Shown: piece after piece, positions 51,765 through 59,056 of the stretch
Numbering within the stretch: position 1 is the stretch's first letter
Layout: each line of letters begins with the position of its first letter
The notes under the pieces: generated by a model
Told to the model about the DNA's origin: nothing
Databases searched by the model: none
The model's input: the letters and a program-made list of their open reading frames with translations, nothing else
Source: Thetidibacter halocola
GTDB taxonomy: Bacteria > Pseudomonadota > Alphaproteobacteria > Rhodobacterales > Rhodobacteraceae
Assembly: GCF_018224955.1 (NCBI RefSeq)
Contig: NZ_JAGTUU010000007.1
Coordinates: forward strand, 186,001 to 250,000
DNA length: 64,000 nucleotides
Direction: 5' to 3'
Position numbers and translations under genes: made by a program

Positions 51765-52172
51765 TCACTGACCGGCGGCGAGTTCCAGCATCTTCGCGAA
51801 TTGCGCCTCTGTCAGCACGGCCCGCCAATGGTCCGTGCAGTCCGACCGCATCATCACCAACTGCGTCTCCAGCTTGCCCACCGCGTCGGCCAGGCTCTGG
51901 CGCTCTGCTGCCGGGGCCCCGGCGACGATGGCGTCACGCAGCGCCGCGCGGGCCGCGACGGCCTCGTTCTGCAACGCCTCGCGCTGGGCTGGCATGGTTT
52001 CGAGCCAGGCTTTGAGGTCGGCGCGCTGCGTCTCGGTCAGCTCCAGCGTATCGGCGTTCTTGGCGATCACCGGGGTGAAGGCAACGATCGGATCGGACAG
52101 TTCGCCGGGCATGGCGGCAAAGGCCGTGCTTGCGGCAAGGGCAAAGGCGCTGGCGAGGAAGAAATGTTTCAT
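51765..52172 (-). CDS. Spy/CpxP-like periplasmic protein
   Basis: A 135-residue protein with a signal peptide (hydrophobic 4-18, TAFAAM). LELTETQRADLKAWLETMPAQREAL carries the LTxxQ motif of Spy/CpxP-type chaperones and metal-stress proteins. A second LTEAQFAKMLEL is near the end. One Cys is in the mature part. The function is inferred only from the motif. Confidence 0.65.
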   Translation of the reverse strand: MKHFFLASAFALAASTAFAAMPGELSDPIVAFTPVIAKNADTLELTETQRADLKAWLETMPAQREALQNEAVAARAALRDAIVAGAPAAERQSLADAVGKLETQLVMMRSDCTDHWRAVLTEAQFAKMLELAAGQ

Positions 52173-52276
52173 GTCGGGTCACTCCTGTTCACGACGGGGC
52201 CGGTCGGCCCGCTGTGGAGTTGGTATTCTAATATTGGAATGTGACAATTGATCGAAATCAATATCCGGGATTCAGA

Positions 52277-52873
52277 TTACCGTGCCAGAAGCACCGGCAG
52301 CATGGAGGCGACCAGCAGGGCGGCCATGCTCCAGTTGAAGACGCGCAGCCGGACCGGGTTGGTCAGGAACCGGCGAATCTGCTGGCCGAGCACCGTCCAG
52401 GTGCTGGTTGAGATGACACCCATCGCGACGTAGGAGCCCGCGACCCAAAGCACCGCGCCGAAACTGCGGTCGGGCGCATAAAGCGTAATCGCCGACAGGG
52501 CCATGGACCAGGCCTTGGGGTTGACCCACTGGAACGCGGCGACCTGCGGAAAAGTCAGAGGGCGCGCGCCGGCCCTTGCCTCTTTCGGCGCGCCGGCATG
52601 GGCAATCCGCCAGGCCAGCCACAGCAGGTAGGCGACCGAAGCGACAGTCAGGATGGTGCGCAGCGGCGGCCATGCCTCGAACGCCTGCATCACGCCCACC
52701 CCCACGGGCAGGATCATCAGGGGAAAGCCCAGGCCCACGCCCAGCATGTGCGGGATCGTGCGGCGAAAGCCGAAATTCGCGCCCGAGGCCATCAGCATCA
52801 GGTTGTTCGGCCCGGGGCTGATGACGGTGGCAAAGGCAAAGCCAAGCAGGGCGATGAACTGGTCGGCGGTCAT
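52277..52873 (-). CDS. LysE/RhtB-family amino acid exporter
   Basis: A 198-residue membrane protein with about six hydrophobic segments. The start FAFATVISPGPNNLMLMASGANFGFRRTIPHMLGV holds the family's SPGPN motif. Members export amino acids or small metabolites. Substrate unknown. It lies next to a methyltransferase gene but does not overlap it. Confidence 0.88.
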   Translation of the reverse strand: MTADQFIALLGFAFATVISPGPNNLMLMASGANFGFRRTIPHMLGVGLGFPLMILPVGVGVMQAFEAWPPLRTILTVASVAYLLWLAWRIAHAGAPKEARAGARPLTFPQVAAFQWVNPKAWSMALSAITLYAPDRSFGAVLWVAGSYVAMGVISTSTWTVLGQQIRRFLTNPVRLRVFNWSMAALLVASMLPVLLAR

Positions 52874-52888
52874 GCGGGTGGTGTCCTG

Positions 52889-54274
52889 TCAGTCCGGTTG
52901 AATGCCCAGAACGGCAAGCCGTTCGGCGACTTGGGCATCGGGTGTCTCGTCGGTCAGGTGATCCTGCAGCCGGGCCGACCCGAGGGTCACGCAGCCGCCG
53001 ATGGCGGGCGAGGCGAGGCACTGGATCAGCGCGCCGTCGGTCTCGATCCGCTTGCGCACGACACGGTTGAAGCGCGCGCAGCTATCGACCGCCGCCTCGG
53101 CCTCGGCCTGCGGGCGCAGGTCGATCAGCGCGTTGGCTGCGAGCGCCATCAGGCCGGATTGCAGGCCCGCCTGGGCGTCCAGCCCAAGCGTACTCAGCAC
53201 CTCCGCCAGCGGGCGACCCTCCGTCCCGGCGGCGCCCTGTATCGAACGAAGAACAGAGGGATCGAGGTGGCGCGTCATGCGTTCCTTGGGCACGTTGTGC
53301 GTGCCGAAGCCGAACTCGGGCGACCATGCCGCAACGCGGGTCGTCAGAAGGCGGCTCATGCCCTCGCCGCCCTGAAGCAGCGGCGCGCCGCGATGGAACA
53401 GGTCGTTGCGGAAGGTGCGGGCATGCATAAGGTCGCGCGCCGTCTCGCCCCAGCCCTGGCCAACTGCCTCGCGCAGCCACGCCACCTCGTCATCCTCGAG
53501 GAAAAGCGCGTCGAGTCCCTCGACCAGAACGGCGGGACAGGCATAGGACATCTTCGCCCCGGATAGCGTCTGCCCCAGATCCTCGGGCCAGATCCCGGTG
53601 CCATTGGTGCTGCCAAGCTCGTGCGAAAGGAACTCGTCAGAGGCTTCGGACAGTTTCTTCCACAGCCGGCGAAGCGCCGGCGATTCCGTGCCGCGCAGGT
53701 CGAACCAGCGCTCGACGGCCTGGCGCGCCGGGGCAAAGCGCTGTTCGGCCGGGCCGCGGGGCGCGGCACGGAAGATGCGCCGCAGGGGCGCTGCTGCCGA
53801 CCAGCCCGCAGCAGAGTTGTAGCCGAAATAGGCCAGTGCGCCCGGGGCCAGCCATTGGTTCAGGACCGAGACGATCTGCGCCTGCACCGCCGGGTCGACC
53901 CAGGTCCAGACCCCGTGCGCGGCCGCGAAATCGAACCGCTCTGCCGGCGGATCGACAGCCATCTCTGCAAAGTCGCGTTCTTCCACCCGCACGTTGGAAA
54001 GTTCGGCCTCATCGATCAATTGGCGCGCGCGAACGACGTGCTCGGGCATGAAATCCACGCCCAGGAACTCGGCCTGGGGATAGCAGGCGGCCAGCGCGAT
54101 CAGCGTCGTGGCCGACCCGCAGCCCAGTTCAAGAAAGCGGAAGGGCCGGTTGGTCGCGGGCCCCTGCCGCTTGACCAGCAGCAGCGACCGGTTCCAGCGC
54201 GCCGGGGCGATCTCGGCCTGCGCGTTGTCGATGTAACTTGTGTCCGTCGGGTAGCCTTGCGACCAGTCGCTCAT
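52889..54274 (-). CDS. Class I methyltransferase with regulatory domain
   Basis: A 461-residue protein. The N-terminal methyltransferase (about 20-200) has FLELGCGSATTLIALAACYPQAEFLGVDF as its SAM-binding core and AAAHGVWTWV as a later motif. Residues about 215-300 match the methyltransferase regulatory domain (PF10119), and the tail to 461 is of the same group. The enzymes of this family are uncharacterised or linked to surface modification. It lies in a minus-strand run with LysE and mcl1 but with larger gaps. Confidence 0.78.
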   Translation of the reverse strand: MSDWSQGYPTDTSYIDNAQAEIAPARWNRSLLLVKRQGPATNRPFRFLELGCGSATTLIALAACYPQAEFLGVDFMPEHVVRARQLIDEAELSNVRVEERDFAEMAVDPPAERFDFAAAHGVWTWVDPAVQAQIVSVLNQWLAPGALAYFGYNSAAGWSAAAPLRRIFRAAPRGPAEQRFAPARQAVERWFDLRGTESPALRRLWKKLSEASDEFLSHELGSTNGTGIWPEDLGQTLSGAKMSYACPAVLVEGLDALFLEDDEVAWLREAVGQGWGETARDLMHARTFRNDLFHRGAPLLQGGEGMSRLLTTRVAAWSPEFGFGTHNVPKERMTRHLDPSVLRSIQGAAGTEGRPLAEVLSTLGLDAQAGLQSGLMALAANALIDLRPQAEAEAAVDSCARFNRVVRKRIETDGALIQCLASPAIGGCVTLGSARLQDHLTDETPDAQVAERLAVLGIQPD

Positions 54275-54365
54275 GACGCCGTTCCTCGTCCTGCCGCAGG
54301 AACCATGAAAGGCGGCGTCGCGAAACGCAAGAAAGCGCGACGGCCGGTCCGCCGCGCCGCCCTTG

Positions 54366-55325
54366 TCATTCCGCCGCGATCATCTCGGCCTGGCGGACGA
54401 TGACCTCGGCCTGCTTGATGCTGGCGATGTCCACCAGCCGGCCCTTGTAGACGGTCGCGCCCTCGCCCTTGGCCTTGGCGGCCTCCATCGCGGCGAGGAT
54501 CTCGCGCGCTTCGGTCACGGCGGCCTCGGACGGGGTGAAGACCTCGTTGGCGAGCGCCACCTGTTTCGGGTGAATCGCCCATTTGCCGACCATGCCCAGC
54601 GTGGCCGAGCGCAGCGCCTGCGCGCGGAACCCTTCGTCGTCGCTGAAATCGCCGAACGGGCCGTCGACCGGCAGCACGCCATGGGTGCGGCAGGCGGCGA
54701 CGATGGCGGTCTGCGCCCAGTGCCACGGATCCGACCAGTATTTCGCGCCCTCGTGTAGCATGTAGTAATTCGCCTGCGTGCCGCCGATACCGGTGGTCTG
54801 CATGCCCATCGACGCGGCGAAATCGGCGGCGCCGAGGCTCATCGCCTGAAGGCGCGGCGAGGCGGCGGCAATTTCCTCGACATGGGCGATGCCTGCGGCG
54901 GATTCGATGATGACCTCGAAGGCGATGGGCTTTGTCCGGCCCTTGGCGCGCTCGACCGCTGTCACCAGCGCGTCGACGGCATAGATGTCTGCGGCGCATC
55001 CGACCTTGGGGATCATGATCTGGTCCAGCCGCTCGGAGGCGTTTTCCAGCAGGTCGACCACGTCACGATACCAGAAGGGCGTGTCCAACCCGTTGATCCG
55101 CACCGACAGAGTCTTGTTGCCCCAGTCGATGTCGCCGATGGCCTGGATGACGTTCCTGCGCGCGCTGTCCTTGTCCGAGGGTGCGACCGAATCCTCGAGA
55201 TCGAGGTTGATCACGTCGGCGGCCGAGGCGGCCATCTTTTCGAAGATCGCGGGGCGCGAGCCGGGCCCGAACAGCTGGCAGCGGTTGGGACGGGCGGGCG
55301 GCTGGGGCTGGATGCGAAAGGACAT
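54366..55325 (-). CDS. mcl1: L-malyl-CoA/beta-methylmalyl-CoA lyase
   Basis: A 319-residue HpcH/HpaI-fold enzyme. QLFGPGSRPAIFEKMAASAADVINLDLEDSV, PKVGCAADIYAVDAL, VIIESAAGIAHVEEIA and GKWAIHPKQVALANEVF match Mcl1, and the length is close to that of Rhodobacter Mcl1 (318). It cleaves malyl-CoA and beta-methylmalyl-CoA to glyoxylate plus acetyl- or propionyl-CoA, a key step of the ethylmalonyl-CoA pathway for acetate assimilation. CGGAG precedes the ATG. The promoter region has repeats that may be operators. Confidence 0.95.
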   Translation of the reverse strand: MSFRIQPQPPARPNRCQLFGPGSRPAIFEKMAASAADVINLDLEDSVAPSDKDSARRNVIQAIGDIDWGNKTLSVRINGLDTPFWYRDVVDLLENASERLDQIMIPKVGCAADIYAVDALVTAVERAKGRTKPIAFEVIIESAAGIAHVEEIAAASPRLQAMSLGAADFAASMGMQTTGIGGTQANYYMLHEGAKYWSDPWHWAQTAIVAACRTHGVLPVDGPFGDFSDDEGFRAQALRSATLGMVGKWAIHPKQVALANEVFTPSEAAVTEAREILAAMEAAKAKGEGATVYKGRLVDIASIKQAEVIVRQAEMIAAE

Positions 55326-55378
55326 GACGCGACTCCGGGTAAGGAAATTTCGTGTTTGGCGGTGTGAGGGTTATTAAA

Positions 55379-55409
55379 TTGCGAAATGCTGCGCAAGCGA
55401 AATCCTGCG
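55379..55409. promoter_or_regulatory. Repeats in the mcl1-dgcN divergent region
   Basis: TTGCG (55379-55383) and CGCAA (55392-55396) form a dyad with an 8-base spacer. GCGAAATGCTGCG (55381-55393) is repeated with one change as GCGAAATCCTGCG (55397-55409), 16 bases on. The dyad and tandem repeat overlap. A TTGC/GCAA type of site resembles those of acyl-CoA-metabolism regulators such as RamB/ScfR, but this is only a suggestion. Confidence 0.45.
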
Positions 55410-55565
55410 GCACTGCGGCGAAAGCCCCGACGCGCCAGTGCACGATTTTTCGACAAAGCCGTGAACCCACGGTGGATTCGTGCGTTTCCGTCCCGATCTC
55501 GTCGCGCTTTGCGATGCAATCCCGCCGCAGGCTTGGCAGGGTCGGGCAAAAGACAGGAGTGAAGA

Positions 55566-56564
55566 ATGATCGAGACGCCGTATCTGCTTTTCCTCGGGGA
55601 TGCGCCGGACGGGCTTGCTGCCAAGGTAGCCCAGGGCATCCGCGACTGGCGCCCGGAAAACTGCGTTGGCCAATACCGGATGGAGAGCTGCCGCGCCGAC
55701 ATGAACCTGCCCGACGTGACGCTGGAAGAGGCGAAGGTGGCGGGCGCGAAGACCCTGGTGATCGGTGTCGCAAACCGCGGCGGCGTCATAAGCCAGGCGT
55801 GGAAGAAGGTCCTGGTGCAGGCGCTCGAGGAGGGCTTTGACCTGGCGTCGGGCCTGCACAACCTGCTGCGAAACGAGCCCGACCTGGTCGCCGTGGCGCA
55901 GGCCACGGGGCGCAGCCTGCATGACGTGCGCGTGCCCGAGGTCAGCTACCCGATCGCCGATGGCGTCAAGCGCGCGGGCAAGCGCGTGCTGGCGGTGGGC
56001 ACGGATTGCTCCGTGGGCAAGATGTACACGACGCTGGCGCTGGACGCGTCGCTGCGCGCGCGCGGCATGAAGAGCACGTTCCGCGCCACCGGGCAGACCG
56101 GCATCCTGATCACTGGCGACGGCGTGCCGTTGGACGCGGTGGTGGCCGATTTCATGGCCGGGTCCATCGAATGGCTGACGCCGCCCAATGAAGAGGACCA
56201 CTGGGACGTGATCGAGGGGCAGGGGAGCCTGTTTCACCCAAGCTTCTCCGGGGTGACACTGGCGCTGATCCATGGCGGCCAGCCGGACGCGCTGATCCTG
56301 TGCCACGAGCCGACGCGGACGCACATGCGCGGTTTGCCGGGTTATGCGCTTCCGTCGCTCGAGGACGTGCGCGATCTTTCGTTGCGCCTTGCGCAGGTGG
56401 TGAACCCGGAGTGCCGGGTGGTGGGCGTGTCGATCAACACGCAGCACATGGGCGAGGCAGAGGCCGCGCGCTATTGCGCCGAGGTCGAGGCGCGGATGGG
56501 CTTGCCCACTGTCGACCCGTTCCGACACGGCGCGGGCCGGCTGGCCGAGGCGCTGGCCGGCTGA
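55566..56564 (+). CDS. dgcN: DUF1611-type N-acetyltransferase DgcN
   Basis: A 332-residue protein of the DUF1611 family. It has a Walker-A-like loop VGTDCSVGKMYTTLAL near residues 144-159 (Gly-x4-GK). Its neighbours match the published D-glutamate catabolic set, in which DgcN acetylates D-glutamate and DgcA racemises the product; I assign it on that basis. AGGAG precedes the ATG. Confidence 0.85.
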   Translation: MIETPYLLFLGDAPDGLAAKVAQGIRDWRPENCVGQYRMESCRADMNLPDVTLEEAKVAGAKTLVIGVANRGGVISQAWKKVLVQALEEGFDLASGLHNLLRNEPDLVAVAQATGRSLHDVRVPEVSYPIADGVKRAGKRVLAVGTDCSVGKMYTTLALDASLRARGMKSTFRATGQTGILITGDGVPLDAVVADFMAGSIEWLTPPNEEDHWDVIEGQGSLFHPSFSGVTLALIHGGQPDALILCHEPTRTHMRGLPGYALPSLEDVRDLSLRLAQVVNPECRVVGVSINTQHMGEAEAARYCAEVEARMGLPTVDPFRHGAGRLAEALAG

Positions 56565-56567
56565 CGG

Positions 56568-56619
56568 CGGGACGGCGCTGTCTTGCCTGTCGGCAAGAGG
56601 CGCCTCGCCTGCCGTCCCG
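56568..56619 (+). other. Nested stem-loop in the dgcN-dgcA spacer
   Basis: Three pairings nest within one another: CGGGAC (56568-56573) with GTCCCG (56614-56619), GGCGC (56574-56578) with GCGCC (56600-56604), and CTTGCC (56582-56587) with GGCAAG (56592-56597). The structure begins just after the dgcN stop. It may stabilise the upstream mRNA or lower downstream expression. Confidence 0.55.
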
Positions 56620-56660
56620 TGCGGCTCCTGTCCCGGCCTTGCGGGGGATGGATGGTGCGG

Positions 56661-56681
56661 GAGCCTCCGGCGGGAGTTTTT
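56661..56681 (+). terminator. Terminator-like element before dgcA
   Basis: GAGCCTCCGGCGGGAG is followed by TTTTT (56677-56681). CTCC (56665-56668) pairs with GGAG (56673-56676). It has the look of an intergenic terminator motif I remember from Rhodobacterales. It lies 27 bases before the dgcA start, so it would be an attenuator or a partial stop. Confidence 0.5.
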
Positions 56682-56707
56682 CTTGCAAGATGAAGTTGGG
56701 AGCAGAC

Positions 56708-57673
56708 ATGAGCATCACCGTGACGCGGGAAACGTTCCGGCTGGCCGAGACATTCACCATCAGCCGCGGCTCTCGGACCGAGGCGCAGGTGCTGACCGTC
56801 CGGGTGACGCAAGGCGGCGTGACGGGGTGGGGTGAATGCGTGCCCTATGCACGCTATGGCGAAACGCTGGACAGCGTGGAGGCTCAGGTTGCCACCTTGG
56901 CCGGCGATCTGACGCGCCTTGCCTTGCAGCAGGCATTGCGGCCCGGTGCGGCGCGCAACGCGGTGGATTGCGCGCTGTGGGACCTGGAGGCGAAGCAGGC
57001 AGGGCGCAGGGTCTGGGACCTTGCCGGCCTGCCCGCGCCGGGGCCGGAGATCACCGCCTTTACCCTGTCCCTGGACACACCCGACCGAATGGAGGCGGCG
57101 GCGCAGCGTCATGCGCATCGCCCGCTGTTGAAGATCAAGCTGGGCACGCCTGATGACATGCCCCGGCTGGAGGCGGTGCGGCGGGGCGCGCCCGAGGCCC
57201 GGATCATCGTCGACGCCAACGAGGGGTGGAGCGCAGAGATCTACGCCGATCTCGCGCCGCACCTGGCGCGGCTGGGCGTGGCGCTGGTCGAGCAGCCCCT
57301 GCCCGCCGGGCAGGACGCGGCGCTGGACGGGATCGCGCGCCCGGTGCCGCTGTGTGCCGATGAAAGCTGTCATGACCGGGCTTCGCTGCCGGAATTGCGG
57401 GGGCGCTATGACATGGTCAACATCAAGCTGGACAAGACCGGCGGACTGACCGAGGCGCTGGCGCTGCGCGATGCGGCGCTTGCGGCGGGGTTCGGCGTGA
57501 TGGTGGGCTGCATGGTCGGCTCGTCCCTGGCGATGGCGCCGGCGGTGCTGGTGGCGCAGGGTGCGGCCGTCACGGATCTTGACGGGCCGCTGCTTCTGGC
57601 CGAAGACCGGCCTCATGCGCTGCACTATGACGCCGCCGGGGTGCATCCGCCCGAGGCCGCGCTCTGGGGATGA
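56708..57673 (+). CDS. dgcA: Enolase-superfamily racemase DgcA (N-acetyl-D-glutamate)
   Basis: A 321-residue muconate-lactonising-type enolase-superfamily enzyme. The base lysines are in LLKIKLG (Lys142, Lys144). The metal ligands are Asp169 (VDANEGW), Glu195 (VEQPL) and Asp218 (ADES), with a further Lys240 (NIKLDKTGG). All catalytic residues are present. Dipeptide epimerases share this fold, but the DgcN neighbour favours the D-glutamate role. Confidence 0.85.
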   Translation: MSITVTRETFRLAETFTISRGSRTEAQVLTVRVTQGGVTGWGECVPYARYGETLDSVEAQVATLAGDLTRLALQQALRPGAARNAVDCALWDLEAKQAGRRVWDLAGLPAPGPEITAFTLSLDTPDRMEAAAQRHAHRPLLKIKLGTPDDMPRLEAVRRGAPEARIIVDANEGWSAEIYADLAPHLARLGVALVEQPLPAGQDAALDGIARPVPLCADESCHDRASLPELRGRYDMVNIKLDKTGGLTEALALRDAALAAGFGVMVGCMVGSSLAMAPAVLVAQGAAVTDLDGPLLLAEDRPHALHYDAAGVHPPEAALWG

Positions 57674-57686
57674 GGAGAAAGCCAGA

Positions 57687-58550
57687 ATGACCCGCACCGT
57701 CTATGTCAACGGAGAGTATCTGCCCGAGCACGAGGCCAAGGTTTCGATCTTTGACCGCGCCTTCCTGATGGCGGATGGCGTCTACGAGGTGACCTCCGTC
57801 CTCGATGGCAAGCTGATCGATTTCGGCGGTCACATGGCCCGGCTGGACCGGTCGCTGTCGGAACTCGACATCCGCAAACCGGGCTGTTTCGACGACCTGC
57901 TGGAAATCCACCGTGAGCTGGTGCGCGTGAACGGGATCGACGAGGGTCTGGTCTATCTCCAGATCACCCGCGGATCGCCGGGTGACCGGGATTTCGTCTT
58001 TCCCGATCCCGAGACGACCGAACCCACGGTGGTGCTGTTCACCCAGAACAAGCCCGGACTGGCCCAGAGCCCGGCGGTGAAGACGGGGCTGAAGATCGTT
58101 TCCATTCCCGACGTGCGCTGGGGCCGGCGCGACATCAAGACGGTGCAGCTGCTGTATCCGTCGATGGGCAAGATGATGGCAAAGGCGGCAGGGGCAGACG
58201 ATGCCTGGATGGTGATGGACGGGTTTGTGACCGAGGGCACCTCGAACAACGCCTATTTCATCAAGGGCAACAAGATCGTCACCCGCGCGCTGTCGCACGA
58301 CATCCTGCACGGGATCACCCGCGCCGCCGTGCTGCGCTTTGCCGCCGAGGCGCAGATGGAGGTCGAGGAGCGGGACTTTACCGTGGCCGAGGCGCAGGAT
58401 GCGGACGAGGCCTTCATCACCTCGGCCTCGGCCTTTGTGATGCCGGTGGTCGAGATCGACGGCGTGGCGCTGGGCGGTGGCGTGCCGGGGCCGCGGGCGG
58501 CCCGCCTGCGCGAGATCTATCTCGACGAGAGCCGCAAGGCGGCGGTCTGA
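57687..58550 (+). CDS. D-amino-acid transaminase-like enzyme
   Basis: A 287-residue fold-type IV PLP enzyme. RRDIKTVQLL holds the PLP lysine (Lys151), and FVTEGTSNNAYFI the phosphate-binding region. The length fits D-alanine/D-amino-acid transaminases (about 280-290) rather than the longer branched-chain ones. It begins 13 bases after dgcA, which supports use of D-amino acids in the same pathway. Confidence 0.87.
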   Translation: MTRTVYVNGEYLPEHEAKVSIFDRAFLMADGVYEVTSVLDGKLIDFGGHMARLDRSLSELDIRKPGCFDDLLEIHRELVRVNGIDEGLVYLQITRGSPGDRDFVFPDPETTEPTVVLFTQNKPGLAQSPAVKTGLKIVSIPDVRWGRRDIKTVQLLYPSMGKMMAKAAGADDAWMVMDGFVTEGTSNNAYFIKGNKIVTRALSHDILHGITRAAVLRFAAEAQMEVEERDFTVAEAQDADEAFITSASAFVMPVVEIDGVALGGGVPGPRAARLREIYLDESRKAAV

Positions 58551-59056
58551 GCCCTGGCGGGGAACGGGGCGCTGCCCGACTGATGTTTGCAGGTCGGGTT
58601 GTTCTGGCACATGTCGACCTGTTGGTCCGATGGGCTGCCATCGGTGATGTGAGCCCGACGCGCCTGTGCTGAAGGATTGATCGGCAAGCGGGTCGGGGCA
58701 CGCACATCGGTCTGTGCCGGGCGATTTCGGTTCTTGGGCGGTGAGCGTGTGGCGACGCCCCATTCATGACGGTCGCGGCTTTCGTGGCCGCTTGGGCTGT
58801 AGCGGAAAAGATGCGCAGAAACCGGACCTATGCCGCAGACGCCTTTACATGCCAGCCCCCATCGGCCATCGACGGATGGGGGCGGATTGCCGACCCTCGC
58901 TGCGGGTGTGGAGCATTTCGCGTTTCAGCCGAATAGCCGCCGGTAGCGTATCTGAAAGACGAGGGTTCTGGACAAAAACAGTCAATTTCCCTTACGCCAT
59001 TGCCAACCTCATGCAGGTTTGTGCAGGCTGACAAATCAATCGGATCAGGAGTTCGC
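58551..59056. other. 506-base spacer before the mrp operon
   Basis: No convincing gene was found. One 62-residue minus-strand frame (58517-58705) has no family match I can recall. A hairpin at 58855-58883 (GCCCCCATC with GATGGGGGC) has an 11-base loop and no T run. The mrp promoter probably lies here, and I could not define it. The stretch could be the decayed remains of a gene. Confidence 0.4.
58855..58883. other. Hairpin upstream of the mrp operon
   Basis: GCCCCCATC (58855-58863) pairs perfectly with GATGGGGGC (58875-58883). The loop is 11 bases. It sits about 175 bases before mrpA and may be part of a leader. Confidence 0.4.

Noticed and set aside
58517-58705. A possible minus-strand remnant gene or transposase piece in the spacer before mrpA
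   Set aside because: No recognisable transposase motif or terminal repeats; too short to support.
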